A stretch of DNA of 64,000 nt, from contig NC_083379.1 in the NCBI RefSeq assembly GCF_031755915.1, forward strand, positions 5,529,501 through 5,593,500, given 5' to 3'. This document shows positions 1 through 10,813 of this stretch, in pieces (positions within the stretch are counted from its first letter, which is position 1; every line of letters begins with the position of its first letter). Under the pieces are notes generated by a model. That model searched no databases. It was not told the DNA's origin and saw only the letters and a program-made list of their open reading frames with translations. The DNA comes from Ziziphus jujuba (taxonomy: Eukaryota; Streptophyta; Magnoliopsida; Rosales; Rhamnaceae). Both the position numbers and the translations under genes were made by a program.

Positions 1-121
1 AGGTGTAGAAATTTGGCATGTTGTGGAAGAGGATGGGTATTAATACGGGTTATGATGGTTCTTCAAGTTGAGTCGCTTGGAGATGCGGTTGTTCTCCGTT
101 TCTTTAATCTTTAAAATGGTT

Positions 122-161
<40 letters not shown>

Positions 162-646
162 GCGCGGGTGTATTACTAAGTTCTTAAATTTCATAAAAAT
201 ATATAAAACTTGGAAGTTGTGGTGATTTAACAGTGGGAAGATGAAATGGTGACCAAGCTAGCTTCCTTATCTGTTGTAACTTACTGGGCTGCTGGTTAGA
301 AACCAAACCAGTGGTGGGAATAACTGGCTAGTGGCCAGAGGTGATCTGTCTTGGCCTTTAGTGCTGTAGATGTGGTGCGAATAAAAGGGCCACTTTTGGT
401 AGTCTTTGTTATTTGGGGACTAAAATGGTTCTAGTGGATTTCAAAACCAACATTGTGTAATTGTTCTAAAAAATAATAATAAAAAAATAGTGTCATGTAA
501 TTAAACATTTAATTGAGTCCTTGCTTTGTTGAAACTACATTACTATTGTCTTGAATACATACTACAATATAGACATAAATCTTCTTTGCAAAAGAAAATT
601 CAGACATATAAATTTATGATCAGCCTTACCATATATGTCAAAACAG
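1..646 (+). other. Intron (5' side) of LRR-malectin RLK copy 1
   Basis: No exon is recognisable here. The acceptor at 645-646 opens the first visible LRR exon, and its phase requires upstream exons (signal peptide and N-cap), as in copy 2, so the first two exons of copy 1 should lie before this window. The stretch holds a 37-nt poly-T run (123-159) and otherwise ordinary AT-rich sequence. Short reading frames here have no family resemblance. Confidence 0.6.
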
Positions 647-1383
647 ATCACTTCAACAGCAAGATCTTTCTGGTGTGCTTCCAAAGTCACTTGCAAAGTT
701 ACCGCACATCAAAAACGTGTGAGGCCATTAACTTATCTATATATTATTTTACTTTCTTCCGATTCATTTCATGAGTATCAATTTTATTACTTTACTTTCT
801 TCCAATTCATTTCATGAGTATCAATTCCCCTGGAACCTAATTCAATAAACTTTGGCCATCTTTCTAGTGATTTTCCATGGAACTTCCTTACTGGTATCAT
901 ACCACAAGAATGAGCTTCAACAAAGTTGGAACATCTGTAATCAACTTTTTTCTTAATTTTTCTCAAGGTTTGCATAATATTCTATAATCGTTTTTCCATT
1001 GAATCAATAGAATGAGTTGGTAAATTGCAGGTCTGTTGCTGTGAACAACTTATCGGGTCCAATCCCTGCCTACTTGGGAACTTTTACCTCTCTGACATAT
1101 TTGTATACTATATTTCTATATCTCTTTCTTATCCATTTCATGTTTTCCAGGACCATTTTTGAAGTCTTATAGTGTTTAGCCCTGCTGAAATTATTAAGAA
1201 AACTATATTTTCAGGAGCATAGAGAACAACCTATTTTCTGGAACTATCCCCCCTGAACTTGGGAAATTGGCTAATTTGGAGCATCTGTGAGTTCCTTTAT
1301 TTATTTTGATGATGCTTTAAGTTGGTTCATATCTAGTTTTATTTTTTAATGATTTCTGTTACAATTTCAGCAACACAAACATT

Positions 1384-1992
1384 CAAGAAATTAAATAATA
1401 AACTAGATCAAAACACCACAGAATTTACGAGGTTCGATTCAAGATTGAATCTACGTCCTCGGAGCTCCACAAAGAGTTCAAATGCACTATAACTGAATGT
1501 GTTTTACAGCTTATCTAGTTCTCTTTCTTTGTTTTAGAAGCTCCACCTAAAACCCATATACCAGACCCAAAATCCCCTTTTACAACCTTTCTCCCCTCAC
1601 AACTCTCACCCAAGAGAATACTAAAGAGAAAAAACATAAAGGGAAAGAGAAAGAGAACTTAAATTATATTAACATCAAAGAAAACGGTTGCTGCAGAATT
1701 GTTGCTGCTGCAGAACTGTTGCTGCTGTAAACTATTGCTGCATATCTCTATTGCTGTTAGGACTCTTGGAAAGCCTTTACGTGACTGCCAGCTTCTCTTT
1801 AAACCACCAAGCCAAAACTCACAGTTTTGTTTAATGATATAAGGTTGAAACGACATAGTTTTGATGACAGCAACTATGCAGAAAAATAACTCCAGCTTTG
1901 ACTTCTTTGAATCACATAACCAACAATTTCAATAATCAATTTATACATGGGTTAAAATTGGAATATCAAAATTGCTTATTGATGAATGCAGC
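1384..1992. mobile_element. Unidentified insertion splitting an LRR exon of copy 1
   Basis: The exon begins correctly at 1371 (copy 2 at 28100 reads N-L-N-A-N-N) but loses homology after about 1383. Family sequence resumes at about 1996-2040. The intervening 600 bp carries a motif (around 1420-1465, 'tttacgaggttcg' then 'ctacgtcctcgg') that I recall as common in dispersed plant repeats. I could not define terminal repeats or a clear target duplication, so class and exact ends are open. The minus-strand frame inside it (1659-1856) is not supported as a gene. Confidence 0.55.
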
Positions 1993-2058
1993 ATTCTCAA
2001 TGCTAACTACTCTTACCAGTTTGACCAAGTTAAAAGAATTGTATGATGTTCATAGCCC

Positions 2059-2060
<2 letters not shown>

Positions 2061-2097
<37 letters not shown>
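2061..2097. repeat. Poly-T tract in intron
   Basis: A run of about 37 T begins at about 2061 in the intron after the split LRR exon. It could be the tail of a retroposed sequence or replication slippage. Nothing else supports a function. Confidence 0.6.
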
Positions 2098-2103
<6 letters not shown>

Positions 2104-4085
2104 TTCCTGCAGGCATACAGCACTCATTATTTTTTCTATTCTGGACTTATGCAGAAGAATTAGCAGCAATAACTTCACAGGAAGCATACCCAACATTTTC
2201 CAGAATTGGCCAAATCTTGAATTACTGTAAGTTATATAATGTGCTATATGCATTATACGTCTGTTCAATGTACTTAAAGCTTACAAATTTAACCTAATAA
2301 ATCTATATGAATGTGTTGGTAACAGAGAACTTCAAGCTAGTGGTCTCAAAGGGCCCATTCCTCCAAGTATATCTCTGCTGAATAATTTAACAGAACTGTA
2401 ATTTCTTTCTTGGCTCATACTTTGTGATTTCATTTGATTTTAATTTATTATAAAGTTGAAGTTCTTTCATAGGTAAGAAACTTATCATTGTAATTCTTAA
2501 TAATGCAACTAACTGCAGAAGGATTAGTGACTTAGATGATGGAACAAGTTCAAAATTCCCACCCCTACAAAATATGACGAAGATGTTAAGATTGTAAGTT
2601 GTTGAAATATTATAAATGCTACATGAGCAATATTAATTAAAATAACGATCCACATTTAAAAGCAACTCAGATTACACAATTTATTTTTTGCACAGGATGT
2701 TGAGAAGCTGCAATCTAATTGGAGAAATCCCTGATTTATCTGGAATGACATAGCTATTTATACTGTAAATATTCTGTTGTCTAGAAATAAACTAAACTTT
2801 TATGTTTAAAAACCAACACAGATAGAATGTTTCAATGTTTCAACTACTATCTTTAGTTGTTTAATTATTTTTTATTTTTTGCAGAGATCTAAGCTTCAAC
2901 ACTTTGGAAGGAAATATTCCAGACAGCTTTAAAAATCTAGTAAAATTGGAGAAAATGTAAGCGTTGAGTTAAATTCATTAGTGCTAAAGTTGTGAAGATG
3001 CTTCCTTCCTGGCATATATTGGTGTCTGTATGAATCTGTAGAGGAATGTATATAAACGTATTGGATATCATAAATTGAAATTCAGATAATAGTATGAATC
3101 TTGACACCAGGTATCTAAATTGGAAAGCGTTCATATATGAATAATTATCCTGAAAATTGTTTTCAAAATTCTCTTTTACTTCCATACAACATTTTGAAGA
3201 ATAATGATCACAAGTAAATTGCTCTCACTCTTATGAACAGGTATTTGACAGGCAACGAGCTTAGTGGATCTATTCCAAATTGGATCTTGAATAAAGACTA
3301 GTATGTTAATTCAAACAAAATTTGCTTTAGATTTTTCTTTTTCACTTTCCATTTCTATGTAATTGAGCATAGTAATGTATGTTCCCTAATTTGGTTTATC
3401 ATAATATTCGATCATTATATATGCTCTGTTCTACAACTTCTGTCATGGCTACATATGAGAAATTTCATACACATTTAAATCCTTTCATATGATAATTTAC
3501 TTTTGGATGCAATTGTTTTGACTTTTGAGGTTAATTAAGATGTTGAAATGGGAAATTTATATTTGTATGCAGCCAATATGATCTTTCCTATAATAACTTT
3601 TCAGAGAGATACATTTACACGTGTAAACAATCCTTGTAAGAATATTATATCCACACCTAGTATATCAGTCTAGCTACTTGAGTTTTTCGACTTCAATTAC
3701 TTCCTAATTCTTTTGAAATAAACTCAGGAACTTGTTTAGAAGCTTTTCTCCCCAAGAGAACTCGTAAGCTTCTGATTCAACTCTCAACTCAAGCTTTCAT
3801 TTTTTTTCCATTTTTAGTCTACGTAACCAGATTCTTCTTTTGAAATTGAATTAAATTAGAATACTTGGGAAATGCCAGAGGAATAACTGTTTACGAGGTA
3901 ACTACACATTTTTTAGGATTAGATAAGAGGTAAAGCATTTAGTTGTCTTCTTAGCATTCTCATTTGAATCTAATTTATGATTAATTTAGATGTTATTTTT
4001 ATACTGGTTCTAAATAGATGAGTACAAATAAACTGTGGTGGAGGGGAAACCACTATTGGAGGTATCAAGTATGAAGGGGATCAAC

Positions 4086-4257
4086 TGTAACATCCCACAT
4101 CAGTTGGAGAGGGGCACGAAGCGGTCTTTATAAGACTGTGGATACCTCTCCCTTCAAGACGCGTTTTGATAAAACCTTGAGGCCGGGGGGGAGAGAGGGA
4201 GTGAACCTTGGGCCAAAGAGGACAATATCTTGATGCGGGTGGTACTGGACTGTTACA
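4086..4257 (+). repeat. TRIM left LTR
   Basis: This 172-bp direct repeat of 4323-4494 starts TG and ends CA, with the flanking duplication TCAAC on its left. Solo copies of the same family occur at 27451, 61796 and 62190. Confidence 0.93.
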
Positions 4258-4322
4258 GTGGTATCAGAGCCGGACCCGGATCGGTGTGCCAGTGAGGACG
4301 CTGGACCTTAAGGGAGGAGGAT

Positions 4323-4494
4323 TGTAACATCCCACATCGGTTGGAGAGGGGCACGAAGCGGTCTTTATAAGGTTGTGGATACCTCTCCCTTCAAGATGCG
4401 TTTTGATAAAACCTTGAGGCCGGGGGGGAGAGAGGGAGTGAACCCTGGGCCAAAGAGGACAATATCTTGATGCGGGTGGTACTGGGCTATTACA
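4323..4494 (+). repeat. TRIM right LTR
   Basis: This 172-bp LTR matches 4086-4257 at all but about 7 positions and is followed by the TCAAC duplication at 4495-4499. Confidence 0.93.
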
Positions 4495-5262
4495 TCAACA
4501 GCTAGGGGGTTCCAGCAAATTTAGTCATTGAAAATGGTCGTTGGGGATTTAGTATCACTGGACATTTCTGGGATGTAAAGACCTCCCCAAGTGACTACAA
4601 AACAAGCAATGTATCAATGCTCAGAATGAAGGACTGGGAATTGTACACTGGAGCACGCCTTTCTCCTCTTTCTCTTACATATTTTGCACGTTGCTTGGTA
4701 AATGGAAACTACACAGTGAAACTACACTTTTCAGAGATAATGATCAGAGATAACAAGTCCTTTTACAGTCTGGGAAGACGTATATTTGATATCTATATTC
4801 AGGTATGACAAGCTCGAATCATATATCAATGCTCTAGTGTTTTTATATGTTAGATTTTGATTGAACAAGCTTGTTATAGGAGAAACTGGAGTTGAAGGAT
4901 TTTGACATTGAACAAGAAGGACAAGGGGTTGATAAGGCAGTTGTTAAGGAGTTTAAGGCAATACAGGTTAAAAACAAAATTTTAGAGATTCGATTTCATT
5001 GGTCTGGTAAAGGAACAACAATAGCCCCAACGAGAGGGATATATGGTCCTCTTATATCAGCTATCTCTATGGAGTCTGGTAAGTTATGGACATACTTCGA
5101 TGATCAGCATTAGCTTAGAATTGGTTTGGTAATATTCTTGTTATTTCTTAGAAAATAATATAATAGTTTAATGCACAACTTATGACATGAACCAGTCAGA
5201 CGTTTTATATTCATTTTCCTGCTAACTTTGTCTAGAAAACCTTATGGATTAAGCGATCAACA

Positions 5263-5299
<37 letters not shown>

Positions 5300-5451
5300 A
5301 TATGTATATATGTTGGTATGTTGATGCATGAAGAACAGCAGCTTAGTGCTCTTACAAAAAAAAAAAGAAAAAAGAAAAAAAGAAAAAAAAAAGAAAATAG
5401 CATAGTACAACTCAAACATGTGTTAATAATTGAACTTCATTACTTTTGCAG

Positions 5452-5592
5452 AGTTTGAGCCTCATGATGATGGTAAAACAAAGACACTTATTGCGGTTGG
5501 AGTAGCCATTTTGGTGCTATGTCTCATTTTCATAATTTTATGCGTTCTTTGGTGGAAAGGCTATTCGAAAAGAAGCAAATCAAGCAAAAAAG
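5452..5592 (+). pseudogene. Transmembrane exon of copy 1
   Basis: The exon encodes a short polar stretch (EFEPHDDGKTKT), a hydrophobic span of about 23 residues (LIAVGVAILVLCLIFIILCVLWW) that fits one membrane helix, and a basic stop-transfer segment (KRSKSSKK). The acceptor is at 5450-5451 and the donor follows 5592. An AT microsatellite and a purine tract lie in the intron before it (5262-5396). Confidence 0.8.
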
Positions 5593-5705
5593 GTTTTTTT
5601 AATTATGCATGTACATATACATATAACTGTCCAAGACACTTTCGAAGACTATACCTGAATAAAGTTTTACTAATTTACATCCCAACTTATTTCTATATTG
5701 GATAG

Positions 5706-6118
5706 ATTTGGGAGTTTTAGATCTGCGAACTGGATTTTTTACCTTCAGACAAATAAAAGCTGCTACTAACAATTTTAGTCCCGAAAACAAGATTGGGGAA
5801 GGTGGATTTGGATCTGTGTACAAGGTACTAGATATATCTGTCATTGTTTTTTTTTTTTGGTTCTATTTTGTATCTATTATTTTTTATTTGCTGAGCTTGA
5901 CTTATAGATGCATACCTTATATATGACAAAAATTTATAACAAAATTTTCAGTGCAGGGTATATTGTTAGACAGTACCATAATTGCTGTCAAGCAACTTTC
6001 TTCAAAATCAAGGCAAGGAAATCGTGAATTTGTGACTGAAATAGGCATGATTTCTGGTTTAGAGCATCCAAATCTTGTTAGATTATATGGATGTTGTATT
6101 GAAGGAAATCAGTTGTTA
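5706..6118 (+). pseudogene. Kinase N-lobe exons of copy 1, up to the Copia-1 insertion
   Basis: Exon 5706-5824 encodes [13 protein letters not shown] and the Gly-rich loop [10 protein letters not shown]. Exon 5957-6118 continues with the ATP-binding Lys motif (IIAVKQLSSKS), the alpha-C region (NREFVTEIGMIS) and HPNLVRLYGCC. I chose the second AG (5955-5956) because only it keeps the frame after YK. Reading stops at 6118, where Copia-1 is inserted after the target TGTTA. Confidence 0.85.
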
Positions 6119-6561
6119 TGTTGGAGACAGAGGACTAAAGGAGAAACCAAGAAAATTGATTTTTATTAATATAAAACAATTGGTACACTCTCACGTATAA
6201 AGAAAGCAACACACTCACTCACACAAATGAGCAACACACACTAACACACTCACACTCACTTGATTTTTGACTTACACTAGGACACAAAACACCTTTTCAC
6301 ACTCTTCTCACTCAAAGGACACACACTCTCACTCACACGTACAGCACTCTCTCTTTTTCTATTGCTATTGGACATGACACCTAACTCATACATCATCACC
6401 TATTTATAGAAGAGAAAGTAGGTTGTAGATACTTCTAGAAATATTTAATTATAGATATTTTTCTCACCACTTCCAAGGCACTAGTTGTTCTCCATTTTTA
6501 AAGAAAAAACAAGATAACTCTAGATTCTTCTAGGGAGCTAAGTCGGCATTGATATTTATCA
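6119..6561 (-). repeat. Copia-1 3' LTR (left end)
   Basis: This 443-bp LTR runs TG...CA on either strand. On the minus strand it starts TGATAAATATCAATGCC. The final RNase H frame ends with a TGA formed by the first three bases of this LTR (6559-6561). Confidence 0.95.
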
Positions 6562-7548
6562 ATACTCCCCCTCAATGTCGACTCTCTTGATTGATTCTCT
6601 ATTCACCATGTTGAGCATTTCTCTTAACTTTGTAAGCTTGGTAATATTGAGTGCTTTAGTGAATAAGTCTGCCGCTTGATCTTCTGTTTTAACGTGCTGC
6701 ATTTTAATTTCTTCTAGCAGTACTTTTTCTCTGATAAAATGATAATGTATCTCCACATGTTTTGTCCTTACATGAAATACCGGATTTTCCGCCAATTGTA
6801 TTGCTGATTGGTTATCACAATGGAGAGAAACTGCATAGTCAACTTGTTGATGTAAATCTTTAAGTAGTTGTCTTAACCACATACCTTCTTGGCCTGTCAT
6901 AGCAGCTGCTCTATATTCTGCTTCTGTAGTTGACAGAGACACAGTTGGTTGTCTTTTACTGCACCAAGATACTGCTCCTGAACCAAGGCTGAATATATAT
7001 CCAGTAGTCGATCGTCGTGTATCATGATCTCCAGCATAGTCGGCATCACAGTAACCAACCAACTTGCATTCCTCTCCTCTTTTATATAGAAGCCCCAAGT
7101 TTATAGTGCCTTTAACGTACCTTAATATTCGTCGGACTGCTTCCAAGTGAGGTTTCTTTGGACTTTGCATATACCGACTTACAACTCCAACTGCAAATGA
7201 AATATCTAGCCGCGTCAGTGTTAAATAGATAAGACTTCCTACCAATTGTTGGTACATAGTAGCATCCTCCAAGTCTTTTCCTTCATATGCAGAGAGCTTA
7301 GCATTCACCTCCATTGGAGTTGATATTGGTTTGCAGTCCAACATTCCAAATTTTTGTAATAGATTCTTTGCATACTTTTGTTGACCAAGAAATAAACCTT
7401 TCTCTGTTCGGTCAACTTCGAGTCCAAGGAAGTGCTTGAGCTCCCCAAGTTCCTTCATCTGGAAGCGAACTGATAAATTTCTCTTTGTTTGAGAGATTTC
7501 ATCTTCATGATCTCCTGTGATAATTAAATCATCCACATATACTAGCAC
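6559..7548 (-). pseudogene. Copia-1 pol, RT end and RNase H
   Basis: This piece opens with the RT catalytic motif YVDDLIITG and continues through the RVT_2 C-terminal part ([27 protein letters not shown]). RNase H has the usual Copia markers [15 protein letters not shown] and STTEAEYRA. The C-terminal segment includes [16 protein letters not shown]. The stop TGA coincides with the LTR edge. The frame overlaps the preceding one by 20 nt because of the upstream deletion. Confidence 0.9.
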
Positions 7549-8575
7549 TACTGCTAGTTTTGTTCCACTTTGAAGATACTATATATCCACTTTGAAGAAG
7601 GAACTCTGCAATCTTACCGTACCATGCCCGCGGAGCTTGTTTTAGACCATAAAGTGCCTTCCTTAGCTTGCACACGTACTCTGGATTAGTTTTTCTTTCA
7701 AAACCCTTTGGCTGTATCATATAAATTTCTCTGTCTAGATCTCCATTCAAGAAGGCATTCTTCACGTCCATCTGCCACAGCTTCCAGTCTTTACTTGCTG
7801 CAAGTGCTAGTAGAACACGTACGGTAGTGATCTTTGCTACTGGACTAAACGTCTCATCATAGTCTAGTCCATATTGCTGTGAGAATCCTCGTGCGACTAA
7901 ACGAGCTTTATATCTTTCAATTGATCCATCATGATGAGTTTTTATCTTGTAAACCCATTTACAGGATATGGGTTTTACAGTTTTAGGTTTAGGCACCAAA
8001 TCCCAAGTTTGATTTTGATTTAATGCAGAAATTTCTTCTTCCATAGCCTTTCTCCATTCATGATATTTAGATGCTTCTTCATATGATGTAGGTTCTTTTA
8101 TATCCTCCATTTCTGTTATTACTACATTAGCGTACCTGGGATTTGGTCTTCGTTGTCTGCTTGATCTTCTTGGTTGTGGAGTTGTCTCTTCGTCATTTTG
8201 TTGAAGATTTGACCCGATGTTCTCTGGTATTCCTTGATGTACACCAAACCGCCAGGGACTTTGAGATGATATCGTAGGCTCATCTGCTACAGTCGGCTCG
8301 TCTTCTCCTTCATTTGTTGGCTGGCATGCTTCATATTCTTGCTCCCCCATATTTTGTTGCAGCTTGACCTCAATCTCCTTTGAATTAGGCAACTCTGTAT
8401 TTTGAGGTGCCCACCAAGAAGATGCTTCATCGAACACCACATTTCGTGAAGTATAACATCGTCCAGTATTAGGGTCACAACATCTCCACCCTTTTCTTTG
8501 GCTATCATATCCGACAAAAATGCATCTTATTGCCTTCTTATCAAACTTCATGCGTAAGTGAGAAGGCACAAACAC
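7529..8575 (-). pseudogene. Copia-1 pol, integrase C-terminus and RT
   Basis: The first part is the end of integrase (FVGYDSQRKGWRCC and SRNVVFDE). A variable charged linker follows, then RVT_2 (NQTWDLVPKP, CKWVYKIKTHHDG, YKARLVARGF, DETFSPVAK, MDVKNAFLNGDL, LYGLKQAPRAWY). After GYIVSS the frame leaves the family pattern. A short repeat, TCTTCAAAGTGG, is present at both sides of the junction, suggesting a template jump that removed a non-multiple of three. Confidence 0.9.
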
Positions 8576-8626
8576 ATAGCAAACACAGCCAAATATTCGA
8601 AAGTGGCTTACTGTGGGTTTTATGTT

Positions 8627-8989
8627 CTATAGTTTTTCAAAGGGTGAGAGGAATCCTAACTTTGCTTGAGGGAGCCTATTAATCACATGAGCTGCTGTAT
8701 TCATGCACTCAGCCCAAAATCTTCCTGGAACATTTTTTGCATGTAGCATGCTCCGACATGTTTCTGCAAGATGTCGGTTCATTCTTTCCGCAATACCATT
8801 TTGTTGCGGAGTATTTGGACATGTCAATTGATGTCTTATTTTGTATTCTCTTAAATATTGTATAAATTCTCTTGAGGTATATTCTCCCCCATTATCTGTG
8901 CGTAGGCATTGTATCCTTTTGCCTAATTCTCTTTCTACTTTTTCCTTAAATTGCTTAAATTTTGAAAAGGTCTCAGATTTTTCTTTCAT
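8627..8989 (-). pseudogene. Copia-1 pol, integrase core fragment
   Basis: This 120-codon piece of the rve integrase core includes RTDNGGEY (second catalytic Asp region), [15 protein letters not shown] (third catalytic residue region) and AAHVINRLP. An in-frame TAG at its upstream side separates it from the gag part, and another TAG at 8624-8626 follows SPFEKL. Confidence 0.9.
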
Positions 8990-8998
8990 AAAGAAAAC

Positions 8999-10726
8999 CT
9001 AGACGTACCTTGAAAAATCGTCAATGAATGTCACCATATAATGCATGCCTCCCACTGATGACTGCTTGATACGCCCGAAGACATCAGAGTGAATGAGTTG
9101 CAGAGGCTCTTTTGCTTGGAACTTTGAATCTTCAAATGGTAGTTGATGTGCTTTGCCGTATTGACACCCTGCACAGATTGTGTCGACACCGACATCGAGT
9201 TGGGGAAGACCCTTGAGCATTGACGTTTTCATCATCACCTTCAACTTTTTGTAGCTGACATGTCCTAACCGTGCGTGCCAAAGGTCTGATGTCTCGTTCC
9301 TTCTTGTCTTGTTTACGTAGGCAGACTCTGCTGACATCACATAGATAGATTCCAATCGCCACCCCTTCATTGTTGGTGTACCAGAGATTTTAAGGTCTCG
9401 ATACACCTTAACATCCTTAGGTCCAAACAATACATAATTTCCTGAAGATGTTAGTTGAGCTACTGACAGCAAATTCTTCTTCATTCCTGGCACATGATAG
9501 ACATCTTGCAGTTGAACTTGATGGCAACTAAAACGAGGCATGATTGCTGCCTTACCAACGTGAGCTATCGGCAATCTTGAGTCATTTGCCGTCACCACCA
9601 TACGCCCTCCTTTATACTCTGTCATGCTTTGCAGCTTCTTTTTATCTCCCGTCATATGATTTGAACTTCCAGAGTCTATAATCCAATCATTTTTATAATC
9701 AATGCGTCTAGGGATAACCACTGCGAGTGCCGTTTCCCTTTCTTGCATTGAACTTGAGCCATCCATGAGCTCAGCAGTAGCCAAAGATGCTTCAACATCC
9801 CATTCATCTTCACTTATATTATTTTGAGGCTTTGGGATAACTATATTACTTTCTGTAAATTTCTTCCTTAGTCTACAGTTTTTAATATAATGTCCTTTTC
9901 TTCCACAGTTGAAGCATCTTCCATCATCTCTTTTATTTTCAAAAAATCGTCCATTATTTCTTTTATTTTCTAAAAATTGTTGTCTATTTCTATTATTCCT
10001 TTGTTCTCCTCTAAAATCTTCTCCATGTTGATTTACCTTATTAAATTTTTGTTGTTTGGGTCGGCCTTTTCTTCTGCCGCTAAAGAGCGCTTCTTCATCG
10101 CTCTTTAGTGAGACCCCAGCCATTTGTTTGATCATATTTTCTTGATCAATAAGTAAATTTTCTAATTCAATCAATGAAGGTTGGACTGGCCAACCTTGAA
10201 TGGCTAAAATAAATCCTTTAAATTCGGGTCTCAACCCATGTAAAATTATTCTCCTCATTCTAGATTCTGTAATAGGAGAACTAGGATCTAACTCAGTAAT
10301 TTCGCGACTAAGAGTTTTTACCTTGTTGAAATATTTCTGGATTGTCATGTCGTGCTGTGTTGTTGACAACAATTCACTCTCGAGAAGCTGCAACCTTGTG
10401 TCGTTCTTCCTTGAGAAGAGTCTTGCAAACGTGTCCCAGGCCTCTTTTGGCACTTCAGTATCCCGTATGTACTCCAACATCTCTTCTTCAACTGTAGATT
10501 TAAGGGCAAACATTGCCTTACCAGCTTTAATATTCCACTTCTTCAAAGCCTCAGCATCTTGTGGTTGCTCGACTTCACTGCCAGCTATGATCTCCCAGAG
10601 ATCTTGGCCTTTCAAATATGACTTCATGCACGTTGACCACGTGCCGTAACTCTGACTGTTGAGCTTCTTAATACCTCCACCAACTTGAAGGTCTCCCATT
10701 ATGGTTGCTGAAAATTCCCGCAGCAC
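8999..10726 (-). pseudogene. Copia-1 gag, protease and integrase N-terminus
   Basis: This 575-codon frame contains a gag domain of the UBN2/Retrotran_gag type (residues about 15-200) and a CCHC zinc knuckle [14 protein letters not shown] (about 271-284). The aspartic protease motif [10 protein letters not shown] follows (about 351-360), then the GAG-pre-integrase motif LWHARLGH (about 482-489) and the integrase start HSDVFG...FIDDFSRYV. It ends at a TAG where the family normally continues. Confidence 0.92.
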
Positions 10727-10797
10727 TACGTAAACTTAGTCTTGACTGCATGACCACGAACAAGAAGCTCCCACAAAGTCGAACTTGGACCAACTAG

Positions 10798-10809
10798 GCT
10801 CTGATACCA
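10798..10809 (-). promoter_or_regulatory. Copia-1 primer binding site (tRNA-iMet)
   Basis: On the minus strand this reads TGGTATCAGAGC, the common plant primer site complementary to the 3' end of initiator Met-tRNA. It sits 4 nt from the 5' LTR (10814-11256), which fixes the element's orientation. Confidence 0.92.
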
Positions 10810-10813
10810 AAAA

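Larger units (their letters stand above)
647..3764 (+). pseudogene. LRR ectodomain exons of copy 1
   Basis: This block contains a run of short exons, each encoding about one 24-residue plant LRR with motifs such as NNLSGPIP, NNFTGSIP and SCNLIGEIP. Introns interrupt every repeat in phase 2, which is typical of this RLK group. Splice sites are canonical GT/AG. Exon 868-936 has TGA at 911-913 and exon 2696-2764 has TAG at 2751-2753. Exon 1371-2040 is split by about 600 bp of foreign DNA. Its right-hand piece still reads through the expected LRR end (SLTKLKEL) into the donor at 2041. Confidence 0.85.
4086..4494 (+). mobile_element. Complete TRIM retrotransposon in malectin exon
   Basis: A terminal-repeat retrotransposon in miniature, 409 bp. 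LTR1 is 4086-4257 and LTR2 is 4323-4494, each 172 bp, both beginning TGTAACATCCCACATC and ending TTACA. The 65-bp internal part has the Met-tRNA primer binding site TGGTATCAGAGC (4259-4270) and a polypurine tract (about 4310-4322). It has no coding capacity, as expected for TRIMs. The target duplication TCAAC lies at 4081-4085 and 4495-4499. I count about 7 differences between the LTRs, all transitions, so it is clearly older than Copia-1 nearby. Movement would have required proteins from another element. Confidence 0.93.
4023..5078 (+). pseudogene. Malectin-domain exons of copy 1, with TRIM inside
   Basis: Exon 4023-4802 encodes the start of the malectin domain (INCGGGETTIGG, then WGFSITGHFWD, LYTGARLSPLSLTY and GNYTVKLHFSEI). 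Exon 4880-5078 encodes its end (KNKILEIRFHWSGKGTT). The acceptor at 4021-4022 gives an open frame into INCGG. A TRIM interrupts the exon at 4086-4494. After the element, the frame that follows EGDQQLGG does not run into the frame of ENGRWGF, so a +1 change near 4518 is likely. Malectin domains in this family are extracellular and thought to bind carbohydrate or cell-wall ligands (family knowledge). Confidence 0.8.
6559..10699 (-). pseudogene. Copia-1 gag-pol polyprotein, disrupted
   Basis: One long Copia polyprotein gene on the minus strand. The start is best placed at the Met at 10699 (MGDLQVGGG), nine codons inside the longer frame that opens at 10726. The frame is open to 8999 and stopped there by TAG. 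It reopens to 8627, where a second TAG lies, and reopens to 7529, where a deletion just before the YVDD motif shifts the frame. RT and RNase H then run to 6559. At both TAGs the family usually has Trp, so a single G-to-A change explains each. The pieces are listed separately. Confidence 0.9.

Noticed and set aside
4018..4060. Apparent frameshift at the start of the copy 1 malectin exon
   Set aside because: Using the AG at 4021-4022 as acceptor gives an open frame (VQINCGG) in phase with the preceding exon, so no lesion is needed here.
10200..10649. 149-codon plus-strand frame
   Set aside because: It is the antisense shadow of the Copia-1 gag, whose zinc knuckle and protease motifs lie on the minus strand.
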